Part shown: positions 34,928 through 46,000 of the stretch, in pieces
Layout of the letters: the number at the start of each line of letters is the position of its first letter
How positions within the stretch are numbered: position 1 is the stretch's first letter
Assembly: GCA_030686995.1 (NCBI GenBank)
Contig: CM060704.1
Coordinates: 110,614,542 to 110,678,541 of the forward strand
DNA: 64,000 bases
Source of the DNA: Artemisia argyi
Lineage: Eukaryota; Streptophyta; Magnoliopsida; Asterales; Asteraceae
Direction of reading: 5' to 3'
Position numbers and translations under genes: made by a program
The notes under the pieces: model-generated
Databases searched by the model: none
Told to the model about the DNA's origin: nothing
What the model saw: only the letters and a program-made list of their open reading frames with translations

Positions 34928-35339
34928 TTTCCTGCAAATCAATGAACATATCATATCTGTTAACATGCATACATAGATGAACTCAACAAACGGACAGCTT
35001 CTGCAAAAAAAAGTAAAATAACGCGGTTTATATAATCAATTCATGCATGCTATTTGGCTGTACCGGGAGCTAGCCTAGTGCACGTTTACCTGGATGCGAG
35101 GAACATATTGCTACGACATGGGAATAAAAACGTGGATTGCCAATAGATGTTGTGTCAAAGCCATTGAGGAAGTCTCTTAAAAGTTAAGCCTATAACCGCA
35201 CTTCATATGCAACGTTTAACTTTCATTCAAGAAAGAGTTCCCCAAAAACTTACTAATTTACTTCTTGTAATTTATTCCCAAAAACGTTTTAGATGGGAAG
35301 TTGATCTGCTTACAAAGTTTTAAGCATTGATGTTTCCTA

Positions 35340-35590
35340 GTGTCAAGGCATTAAAAAATGAGTTTCAAACTTCATCGTGGTGATGGAGGCTTAAAAAACA
35401 GCGTATAAAGGTGTTAAAAAACATCAAAAAGAGCTGTTAAAAAACAGCGTAAAAGGCTATAAAATTAGTGTCTAAACAAACCTTTTCTCTGCTGTCCAAA
35501 CAACCTATAAAAGCTGTTAAAAAACAGCACATAAAGCTGTTAAAAACTACCTACGAAGCTGTGAAACGTGAGCCCAAACACCCCTTTTCT
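35340..35590. repeat. agctgttaaaaaacagc palindrome cluster
   Basis: At least four copies of gctgttaaaaaacagc or close variants lie within 250 bp. Each is itself nearly palindromic. They lie inside the probable Helitron. Confidence 0.6.
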
Positions 35591-36159
35591 CTGTTGCATT
35601 TTGCGAACAATTTCTACAACTGTATTTGAATGTTAGTATGTGTTTATTTGTACCTTTGACTGAAAAAAACTAAGACAACCATTGTTGTGTCTATTATATT
35701 CAGTTTGAAAGTTGATGAGTATGGCATACATGTCAACTTATATACAGCTACAATTCGTTATTATAAATCTGATGTTTAACTTTTGACATTGTTATAAATA
35801 TGATGTTTTTCGCTAAATAAGCATCATTAAAGAACAAACTATTTTGTCCAAAGAAAAGAAGCCTGTTTCGAATTTTGACGGTCATAAATCTCATGTTCTT
35901 TAGCCATCCTTCTATTTTTAAAGAAAAATTGGACCAACGTGTTCTTTCAATCTGAAATACGCATAACATTTTTTAAATAATTAAACACCAAACAACCCGT
36001 TGTATGCATCCGAAATATTCTAGCCAAGTTTTGACCCATTTGATCTGCTCAATCCATTGAATTTAAGCATTAAAACTTAAAATATAACCCATTGGACCCG
36101 TTAAAAGGTATAACTATTATAGCATACCTGTTGTGCCTTTGCAAAAGGCATCCCTTGTG

Positions 36160-36416
36160 CATGGCAACATCTTCAAGAAAGCAGCATAGGTGGAAATACG
36201 GCTGGCTCTGGATTGATTTGGCTGACAGTTGTGGCAACACACCCCTGAACACTCCCTTCACCACTATGACTGTAGGAATGGGATCCTGGTAATTGTTGCT
36301 GTGCCACCCTTTTCACACGCGTAGAACCCGAATTGCGCGATGTGTCTACATCTGCTGATGCCAAAAAGAAGAAACCGTAAGACTGTGGACGTAGCAACAA
36401 ATAAGAGTATAGTGAG

Positions 36417-36466
<50 letters not shown>

Positions 36467-37290
36467 AAATGTAGATAGCAGAACTGCAGCAACTTTTGGG
36501 TTTCAATATTCGGCTACAAAGTTTAAAACTAACAATCCAAAGAATTATCCAACTAACCTACCAAAAAAATGCAATAAAGCCTTTTCCAACTAATCAAAAC
36601 ATAAAATCGAAAATCCCTAATTTTTTCTTACACAGTTGCACAAAATTTTTTTGTTAGTTTTTTGCCTACTGCCCTATCAACCTTCTAATTTTCAACCGCC
36701 CCCAATCCAGTTTTAAACAATTGATAGCTTAGGATTTAATTATACCGTCAACTTCATGACTTGCTTAATGTGTACGGTGCTGCAAATCCAAAGTCCTTGA
36801 TGCTTATAGTTCTTACTATTTAGTTCCCAATCTACGATAAATGAGACTACATATACTTTGTTTAAGGGTTTTGACTATCAGTTTATCAAGGTTGTTTCAA
36901 AATGGTTTGACTAATTCTTATTTATTAAAATGATTTTTTTAAACAAAAGAATGTAATCTCTACGGAATGTGTAAAAACTGTACCTGTGTGTGAGTCTCTT
37001 CGCTGCCTTCTTCAACTGTATTGATATGTTTACAATCTCTTTTCAAAGCAATATGACAGATTTGATAAACCTTCACATAAGAAGAAACCTATCAAATGAC
37101 ACAAACCTATCAAACGACACATATGCAACAGTAATTACATTTTGTTCAATGAAATTAACATAACAGGAATAAAGTATTGGAGGTAACATGTAAATCCAAA
37201 AATCTTGGCATACCTACACTCAAGCGTATTGAATACCTGTCCGTCAAACATTGATGGGTCATCTTTTCCGACATCTTCCACTTTTGCACT
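36160..37290 (-). pseudogene. Exon-like captured segments in the Helitron
   Basis: On the minus strand, 37237-37288 is flanked by ..tgatttgcag and CAG|gtattc and reads SAKVEDVGKDDPSMFDGQ. About 36985-37060 ends at CAG|gtacag with NTVEEGSEETHTQ. About 36173-36360 reads ASADVDTSRNSGSTRVKRVA and ends at a stop after AVFPPMLLS. They look like 3' exons of one unidentified gene. The A tract at 36419-36464 separates two of them. Confidence 0.35.
36419..36464. repeat. A tract
   Basis: About 45 consecutive A. Similar tracts are at 39180-39207 and 6958-6984. Confidence 0.9.
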
Positions 37291-39176
37291 TCTGCAAATC
37301 ACAATTGATTTTGAGGAGCAATTATAATCATTTCAGAAAATACAATATTCAGCACCCCTCACTAACTCGTTATCAAATGCAGATTGATTTGTTTAGCAGA
37401 TCAGAAAAGAGAAAAATAAATGATGACCAGTAGTGTTTAGTTTGTGGATCCTAAGTGAAAGATATAGACTCAAATATTAGCAGCAGACAAAAACTTGTTT
37501 CAGTCTCAGCGACACCTATTTTAAACTTTTTTTTATAAATAAAAATGTCGAGTCATCACATAGAAGCAAAAAGCAACAAAACCTCATAAGCCCAATATAT
37601 AATTATCGAGTGTTTTTTAGCTGAACTTAAGATAAGCACCTAATTAGTACCGAGAAAGAAACCAAATTTGATCTGTGGCGCATACTTTTTGATCTCGACT
37701 CCAGTACTTCATGGTTTCACTTTAACTTGCAAACAATTATCCGTAAAAAGTCAAAGCAGTTTTTTTGCTCTGCATGATACAGCCTACAAATGAAATCAAG
37801 ATTCAGCAGCTCCAGCCACAACAACAAAAAATGTGTGCTGGGTTAATTCAACCTGGCCATAGCTGTCCCGAGCCTTAAAGAAATAAACCTATTTTCACCT
37901 GTTGCGCAGCCCATATGGTCACCTTAACATAACAAAACTAAAGTCAGCTATCATAGTCCAACTTTAGAAAGAAAAAACATTGAATTTAGGGGTTATTTTC
38001 TATAAAAAAATGTCTAACACTGATGAATTCGATAGCTGACTTTTGTTTGGAGCTGTTTAGAAAGAAAAAAAAGGGTATTACGTGTAACAGATGAATTCGA
38101 TAGGAGTCACAAACACCATCTGTTCTGGAAAGGTTTACATCAGCAACATTAATCCTAAACACCCCATATATGATCCCTACATTACACAGAATCTAAGCAA
38201 ATAATTTCCCACGAATTGTTATAGATGAACTTACATGATCATGGTAGCTTGAACAAACTTGTAGAGAGTAAAAAAAGTGCAAACTCCAGGAACATCAGTA
38301 AAAGCAATAAGAAACTTCCAAACCTGAAATATGGAAAATTGCAAATCAAATCAATGCATGTATCATCCGAACCACATATATCAAGTGAAAGCACAGAGAG
38401 TAAAAATAATGCTCATCATAAGCACATTAACTGAACTCACTCCCAGATCACAACCACATCCCCTGATCACATCCCGCACCCCTAATCACACACCGTGAAC
38501 ACACCCATTGAAACAAAAAAAAACCCGAAAAGCCCAACGCTTAGTATATACATATAATACCTGTGACGATGAGAACTTCTATGGCTATTTTTCATATCTG
38601 CTAATTACAAAAATATTTCTTATTTTGATTTTTTTTCTTCATAAAATCTGAAAAATACTACTTAACTGAAAACACACCATATCAAATACATGAAACCATT
38701 ACCTGATTTTCGACAACCACTAATCTATTAAAATTTAATACTAAAATGCACGGTTCTTGAAAAAACTTACTCCTAGCCTAAGGTCAGTTTTAATTGGTTA
38801 TGAGCTTACCAACTTAAGGTTATAGCTTAAATAAGCTATAAGGTCAAGTCGAAACACTTAAAAGTAGTTAAAATGATCTCATTAGCTTTATTACAATTTG
38901 AATAAGCTTGTTAAATAAGCTCATTCAAACACCCTCTTAATTAATTACTCTTAGTTCTGTCTACAAATCATTTATATCTACAAATTAGTTAAAAAAATTA
39001 ATGTATCAACAGATTATATACAGCTCAGTTACATTATATGCTATTTATTTTAACTAAAGATAGCAATTTTTAACAAAGACACTAATTTAATCCTGTTTTC
39101 AACAAAGATAGAGCTATATATAACCAAAGAATTACCTTGAAAATCTCAGCAATGGCAAGGGAAGCCGCAAAAAAAT

Positions 39177-39208
<32 letters not shown>

Positions 39209-39404
39209 TTAACAAAAGCACTAAATTCTAACAAAACCTTAATTTCAGAATTTAAAAAAATTCTAAAAGAAACAACTCAATTAAACCATTAATCAACTAA
39301 AAATAAACCATAATAAACAAAATCAAAAACGTACCTGGAGTAACCCTAATTTCAGAAAATCGACCGATTTGGCCTCTGCGTGTGTTACTGTGATCTACCA
39401 ATTG

Positions 39405-39430
39405 CGTGTGTGTGTGTGTGTGTGTGTGTG
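39405..39430. repeat. (GT)n microsatellite
   Basis: Thirteen GT units. A second interrupted GT run lies at about 39480-39495. Confidence 0.9.
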
Positions 39431-39660
39431 GAAGAAGCTTCAAGAACACCCCCGTTATTTTATTTGGTCGTTGATTAATATGTGTGTGTGGGTGTGGAAG
39501 AAGGTGTTTGGGAGGCAGCAAAACACTATTGCTAACACTGTACACATACAGCCATATTCACTGTAGCAACTTAAAAAAAAGCCTGTGGGGGAGCTAATAC
39601 AGTTGTACCATAAAGTGTGGTGAAAGCAATTGGGGGAAGAGCCCTCTTTTTAGTATATAG

Positions 39661-40940
39661 TTATAATTATAATATATTGACCAACTTAAAAATGATATGG
39701 GTCTACCTTAATCTTAGTTGTCATGCTATTTGTAGATCTGCTCTTTTTATGAGCACAAAATTATTATTATATTAAATTTTCTGTTGCAATATTTTATTTA
39801 TTAGCATAGACTTAGGGCTTGTTTTATTTTATTATTATTATTTTTAGCTAAAAGTATGTGCGGAGCCCACACTTATATAAATATCTTATTAGGGAAGGGT
39901 TTAAATTTTTTGCCTTTGGGATATAAACCCATTAGTGAAAAAAGTGGGTCTCTTTTAACAAAATAATAATATTAAATTGGTGGATTTCACTACCTTTCCA
40001 CATAAAGTAAAAAAGAAACACCCTTTTAGTCTCGAATTGAAGTCCTCTTTTAGTAATATGAAATTTATACTACATATAAAGCATGAATGACTCTCTCTTC
40101 AAAATTTTAAGACTTACAAGAAATTAAGCATGGTTTACAACATTTTAAAGCACCCAATTTTCAGAATTACAACAAAATAAGCATATTGTACAACAAAATA
40201 AAGTATGGTGTCATTTTAAGAACAAAATTCTATTAAACAACATTAATGCTATTAATAATACCTCATCATCAAAAATTACAACCATTTAAGCACAATGTAC
40301 AATAGCTGCAACCATTTTTCAGATTTACAACAAAATGAGCATAGTGTACAACAAAATAAGCGTGATGTAATTTTCAGACTTACAACATTAATGCTATTAA
40401 AGTGGTCAATGTTATTAATGACTATAATGAATACTACTTACAAGAAAAGAAATATAGTGTACAACACTTTAATGCACATAATTTTTAGACGTACAAGACA
40501 AGAAGCATAGTGTACAACAAAACACCACATTAATGCTATTTAATGTAGTCAATTATTTAATTGGTCAATAAATACAATTAATACATTTATTAAAACACCT
40601 TTTACAAATACAAATTATCAAGCATATTGTACAACCATATTAAATACAATTCCTGCATTAAATTTTACTACTACAATTAATAAAGCACATTATACAAATA
40701 TTCAAGCCCGAACGGGCAACGGGCCAAATGGGCTTGAGCCCGAACGGGCGCGGACCAAACGGGCTCGAGCCCGAACAGGCACGGGCCAATGGGTTCGAGC
40801 CCGAACGGGCACGAGCTATACGAAATTCTTGATATCCGTAAATTTATTGTCAAAAATAACATAATAAACTAAAATACATTATTTATCGAAAAATATTATT
40901 TCAGAGTACCCGCCGCTGCAACGCGCGGGTTCTTTGCTAG
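39661..40940 (+). mobile_element. Region ending in a Helitron-type 3' terminus; 5' end not found
   Basis: The plus strand has ACCCGC-cgctgcaac-GCGCGGGT (about 40909-40930), then ttctttgCTAG followed by T. This is a hairpin plus CTRR end as in Helitrons. Repeats of a phrase like acaacaaaataagcatagtg fill 40100-40520. The 5' TC end could be anywhere upstream, so the start given is only a limit set by the neighbouring element. Confidence 0.45.
40706..40823. repeat. GC-rich minisatellite with cccgaacgggc palindrome
   Basis: About three copies of a ~40-bp unit containing gagcccgaacgggcacggg and gccaaatgggctc variants. It is clearly richer in GC than its surroundings. Confidence 0.75.
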
Positions 40941-41455
40941 TACAACTCTAACAAGAGGATGTTAAAAGCACACAAATTATACAAAAAAATATCTACACAA
41001 TAATGTGTTATGTAAATTTGTGAATGCATTCACAAGTTTGAAAATGCCACCACTTATATGATAAATCATTCAGTAAAAAAAATCATTTGACTTTTTTAAT
41101 GGTTCTAGTAGTTTTCCTCTAATAACCTACACACGTGTAGAGCCGAACATGGTCCTGAAATTGAATCGGATGCATCGAAAATCGATTTGGCCCAAAACAC
41201 CGACCAAGGACTGAACTAAAATGTTTGGTCTAGGTCCGGGTCGGTCCGAGGTCTGGTTCATCAGTTCAGTCTGGTCCAATAAAACATAATGATTGGTTTT
41301 GCTTAAGATCAAATCAGACGGTTTCGGAACGATAACCGATTATAAAGGAAAAGGGTGGACTGAAGACCGGACCGAAATACATTCAGTCTGGTCTAATCAA
41401 TCAAATTCGATCTGGTTTTTCGGTTCAATCTGATCCGCGATTCGTTTCGCTCAGC
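40941..41455. other. Spacer, no gene seen
   Basis: 41140-41450 is rich in short ggtccgg / ccgaa / cggtt phrases, but no gene or clear terminal repeat was found. Confidence 0.4.
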
Positions 41456-42653
41456 CAGGGACGGAGCCAGGAATTTATATTAGGGGGGGGGGGGGGGGCT
41501 CAAAATATTTTTTTGATAGTAACGTATAATTCTTTGTTTTGAAAGCTCGGTAGTAGCATATAATTATATCATGGATCGTTATCTACTTATTCACCAACAA
41601 AAAAAGGATAAATTTAAAATTAAATTTAGCTGATAAGTAAAGTAAAAACTATTTGTTACCCATGGCTAGTCTTGTGTTTTGTGATGCCTTGGACGAGACA
41701 ATCGAAAATGCCCCTTACAAAGTGTCATAAACAAACAACACAATATTAAGTTAATAAAATTTGAACAATTATATAAGTTATTTTACTTGACGCAATACGT
41801 TTTAATATTTTGTTGAATTTGCATTCATGAGGGTACTGGTAATGGTTGCGGTTTGGCCAGCGGTTTGCCCCAAACCGTCGGGGAACACCGCCGCCACCCC
41901 AGCGATTTGGGTGAGCGGTTTGGTTGAGCGGTGATATACACTGCTGCGGTTTGGAGCAATTATCAAAAGGAACGTCGGAAAAAATGACCGTTGGGAGCAA
42001 AAAGGGTGGGAGGTTTGGGAGGTATGAAAAAGTGACCATTGCCACTAAAATAAGGGTGAGAGGTATGGAAAAAGTGTGAGTGATGTGGAATGATATTATT
42101 GGTGAGTTGAGAGGTATAAAAGTTTTTTGTAGTGACCATTGCCACCACCCCGAACATTTTGTAAAAACACTAAGTATTTTTATATGGACCAATAGGAGTT
42201 AAACGTTCACGCAGTTAAGGCCATTTGAATTTCTATAGACCACGAATACTATAGGCCTACAGGCTATAGCTTTACTAATTCGAATATTCTTTATAAAAGA
42301 TAAATAAATAAAGATGTGTTAACCAAAAAAGACAACAATAAAGCAGTTATTACATGGGGAAGATGCACATTTTTTTTCTACTCCCCATAAAGACTTTATC
42401 TCTTGATTTTCTTCCATTAAGGCTTCTTCTTGTTAAAGAATACCTGCAACAATGCAGCCTACAACCACCAACGACTCAACACACGTCGGAAACTACTTTA
42501 AATAGCAACCACAATTTTTTACAGCAAGGACGAGGTTATATCATCCATAGTTTCGGACGTTCGGAAAACTGCTGTTCACCATTAAAGGTGGGCTAGTTGG
42601 GCCGGTTGGAGGGGGCCGAGCACCCTCCAGCCCCCCTACTGGCTCCGTCTCTG
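41456..42653 (-). mobile_element. hAT-type non-autonomous element, 1.20 kb (sister of 32941-34123)
   Basis: The ends are CAGGGACGGAGCCAG and (reversed) CAGAGACGGAGCCAG. The perfect 8-bp duplication CGCTCAGC lies at 41448-41455 and 42654-42661. It is inverted relative to its sister. It has a run of about 15 G near the left end and a MITE at 41831-42150. It ends about 420 bp before the gene 3 start codon, so it lies in the probable promoter region. Confidence 0.9.
41831..42150. mobile_element. PIF/Harbinger-type MITE, 320 bp, inside the hAT element
   Basis: The left end is GGGTACTGGTAATGG and the right end reversed is GGGTGGTGGCAATGG. The flanks are TGA and CGA, a 3-bp duplication with one change. 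The sister hAT copy has the unoccupied site. The interior repeats a ggtatg / agtgaccattgccac phrase. Confidence 0.75.
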
Positions 42654-43010
42654 CGCTCAGCCCTACACACGCGTTTACATTATTTAAGAGAGTTGTTATA
42701 GCCACATCCCCTATAGGACACAATACAAGCCGATTGCACACATTATAACACCGTTATGCACATAGTACAACTTGATTATGTATAAAAAGGTGTGTATATA
42801 CAAGGTTCGTGGCGTGGTTATAGTATAAGTGTATAACCCATTATTTAATACGTAGTAATTCACTATAAAAATCTGACATCACTACTTACCATCATCAGCT
42901 GGCATGTACATCGTCATCAAATATAATTATTTATATTAAATTCATTTAGTCATTGACCTTGGACTTAAACAGAGTAGGTCGCTGAATATATTTAGTAGAA
43001 TGCACGTTCA

Positions 43011-43019
43011 TATATAATA
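43011..43019 (+). promoter_or_regulatory. Candidate TATA box of gene 3
   Basis: tatataata lies 64 bp before the ATG at 43075. A start site about 30 bp downstream would give a ~35-bp 5' UTR. Position and motif are suggestive only. Confidence 0.4.
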
Positions 43020-43074
43020 ACATCACATCTCAAGGCTTTTCAATCTACACTTGCTCACACATACATAATAATCG

Positions 43075-46000
43075 ATGGATGAAGTAAAGGTATTTCAGTT
43101 AATCTTCTATCAAAACTATTTACATGCTTTGAAACAATATTCATTCAGTTTTAATCAATTTACATATCTGTTGTATGTGACTGTGCAGATGAAGCAACCT
43201 GCAGGAGGAGTGCAATTAGGCCCAATAGCAGAGGAGAAGCCCTTAACGAATCAGCAGCAGGGAATCCAAAACTTAGTTCCAATACAAACTAAGTCGGGGC
43301 CAAATCTAGCAAAGAGATATCTACTTGAAGGTATTTTCTTATATACATTTTTACTAGCTGCTATGTATTATACACCCTTTAATATGTTAAAAAAAAATGG
43401 TTTCCTAGCTATGAATTGGGGCTCCAGATTTACCACTGGACGCTTGCTGAGATATGATTTTGTTTAGTTTTGACTTTTGACCAATCTTCTTCGGTTGTAC
43501 CATTGTGAATCGTGAAAATTGCTTGGGCCGATTGGTTTATATATGGGTTTAGGATTAGAATTTGAACTTGAGTTAGGATTTAGAGTAGAAAATATTATAC
43601 TACTATTTGGTTAGTGTAAGATACATCAATAGTTATGAAAATGAAAAAGGTAAAATAAATGAGTTATTAGTCAAAGTTGAGAAGATAGTTGGTTGAGAAG
43701 GGATATCATGATATCCTGATAAAAAATAGTGAAAGCGATTCAAAACCTGTATATAGCCATTAAGAATGGTTGAGAGTAAATATTCGTGTTTGAATAGTAA
43801 ATCCAAAACCCATTTAATTTAAGAATTAGGATCCTTTCAAGTTGAGTCAAACATGATATATCGTGTTCATCAATTGTTAGGAATACAAATATTCCTGTAA
43901 AAGTCTCGGTCACCTTAATATTGTAATAGCATTAAGTTAGCTCATAGTTAGTCTAGTTATTAGTTAGTTTAATATTTAGTTAGTTTTAGATTAAGTAACA
44001 CCGTAGAAGAAGGACGGGTCTTTACCTACTGTATACCTGATCTACAGCCCGGGTGTGGGTGTTTTATTAGTTATCTTGTAGGGACTATATATATCCCTCT
44101 CCACATGTGGAGAGGGTGAGCCTTTCATTTTTAATCTAATTTTTCTTTCTTCTTTTATCTCAAGGTTCCAAACTCTCTCTCTCTCTCTCTCTCTCTAGTT
44201 CTTGAATCTAACTCAAACATGGATATCATCTACCATGAATTAAGGCCACCCGAATCTAGATGTTCATATTCTACAATTGGTATCAAGAGCCAAGGTTTCA
44301 TCCTAGGATTGTTGGTGCTCAAATTTGTGGCTTGATTTTTGGTTCGAATTATTTTTCAATCAATCACCTCGAATTGATTTTTTGTTTGAAGTGTTGTTGA
44401 TGATTTGGTGGTATTGTTGTGTTTTGAGGTGTTAGTAGTTCTTAACTTTTCACTTGGGTTGGTTGAATTAGTTGTTTGGTTGATGTTTGATGTGATTTAG
44501 TGCATGATTCTTGGTTGAGATTAGCTTGTTTCTTGGTTGAGATTAGCTTGTTCTTGGTTGAGGTTAACTCTAAAACAGGAAAAAGACGAAAAAGGACGAA
44601 AGTGACTGTTTTGTCTCTATTCTGCGGTTAGCTTTGGTCAACTGCGGTTAGCTTTGGTCAACTGCGGTTATCTTTGGTCAACTGCGGTTAGCTTTGGTCA
44701 ACTGCGGTTATCTTTGGTCAACTGCGGTTAGCTTTGGTCAACTGCGGTTAGCTTTGGTCAACTGCGGTTTGCTCATCAGTTTGACCAAAGTTGACTTTTT
44801 ACGTCAAAACTTCAAACGGTCATAACTTTTGAACCGTAACTCCGTTTTCAGCGAATTAGCTGTCAAAACGTCCGGAACAGGTTTAATATTGTGAGGTTTC
44901 ACCACGAAGTCGTGAAATGAATTTTTCGAGGCCCAAATCACCTCCGGAGTGAAGTTTTTGAGGTTTTAAGTTTTCAGACCAAAAATTTCACCGTAAAAAC
45001 TTGCATCAACCGAATCAAGATCACAACTAAACAACATATAACCTTGTCAAAACAAACAATCATCACTCTTAACATAAAATCACATTCTGGTATCAGGATT
45101 GAGTATAAATTTTGGGCAACGACTTTGTTTGAGCTTCAAGAATCCAGGATTGAATATTAATCTGGTTGTGATATTCTCGAGTTTAGTGGATATAATTTCG
45201 GGGTATATATTTATGTCGACGTGATTACAGAGTTTTTAAGCTTGTCAGCATTGTGGATGCCTATGATTTGAGTGAGCCTGCAATTTAATTTTTGCGACTT
45301 GAGTTACAGTTGACAACTTGCGATTTGATTAATTGCGGTTCGTCAAATTGCGTTTTGATTTGTTGCGACTTGACTGATTGCGATTTGACCAATTGCGATT
45401 TGACGTTGCGAGTTAATACTTGCGATTTGACGTATTGCAATTTGGTTGTCTGCAATTTGACTTGTTGCGATTTTTCAAACTGCGACTTGACTTGCTGCAA
45501 TTTGATCAAGTTGATACTTGACTTTGTTGACTTAAGTTTTGAAGATTAGTATTGCAACTCACCCTTTAGATGTTCTTGTTAATTTCGCGGTTACTCTTGA
45601 TGTTTTTAGAAAATCCCGCGAAAGATTCGATAGGCTGGACTTGGTTTTTGACATATTAAAACTTACGGGATCTGACTATTATCTTCGGGATAAGTTTGTG
45701 CTTCGAGAATAGCAGGAATTGGGAAATTACGGTGACTTGGTTGGTGTGTTAATTCACGGGTTGGCATACTTAGTGTCACAAACATCTCGGGGTGGATGGG
45801 CGCACGATGTTTGGTGACCCTTGCTCGAGTGTATTTAAGGTGATTAGACTTGGATGTTCAAGAAGTGGATATATACAATTAAGGATGGAAGGTTGGGTAT
45901 ATGTCACTACCTATATTTAAAGGAGTTACGTTGTTGTGCTCAATATAGGTTCTAAATCATGATTTTAATGCAAGTATAAGTCTCTAACTTGTCCTTTATC

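Larger units (their letters stand above)
34512..39660 (-). mobile_element. Probable Helitron, 5.1 kb, with captured exons
   Basis: The minus-strand 5' end is CTATATACTAAAAAGAGGGC, close to plant Helitron starts (TCTATAyTA), preceded by A. The 3' end has a GC hairpin (34524-34542) followed eight bases later by CTCG and then T. Insertion between A and T, with no target duplication, is the Helitron signature. The interior has exon-like fragments, including an RPA-type OB-fold start (34761-34927). No Rep/helicase was seen, so it would be non-autonomous. The terminal bases deviate from the usual TC..CTRR. Confidence 0.55.

Noticed and set aside
45285..45549. Overlapping ORFs of C-D-L-T / K-S-Q-x-V-K repeats
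   Set aside because: Open on both strands only because a ~15-bp tandem repeat lacks stop codons.
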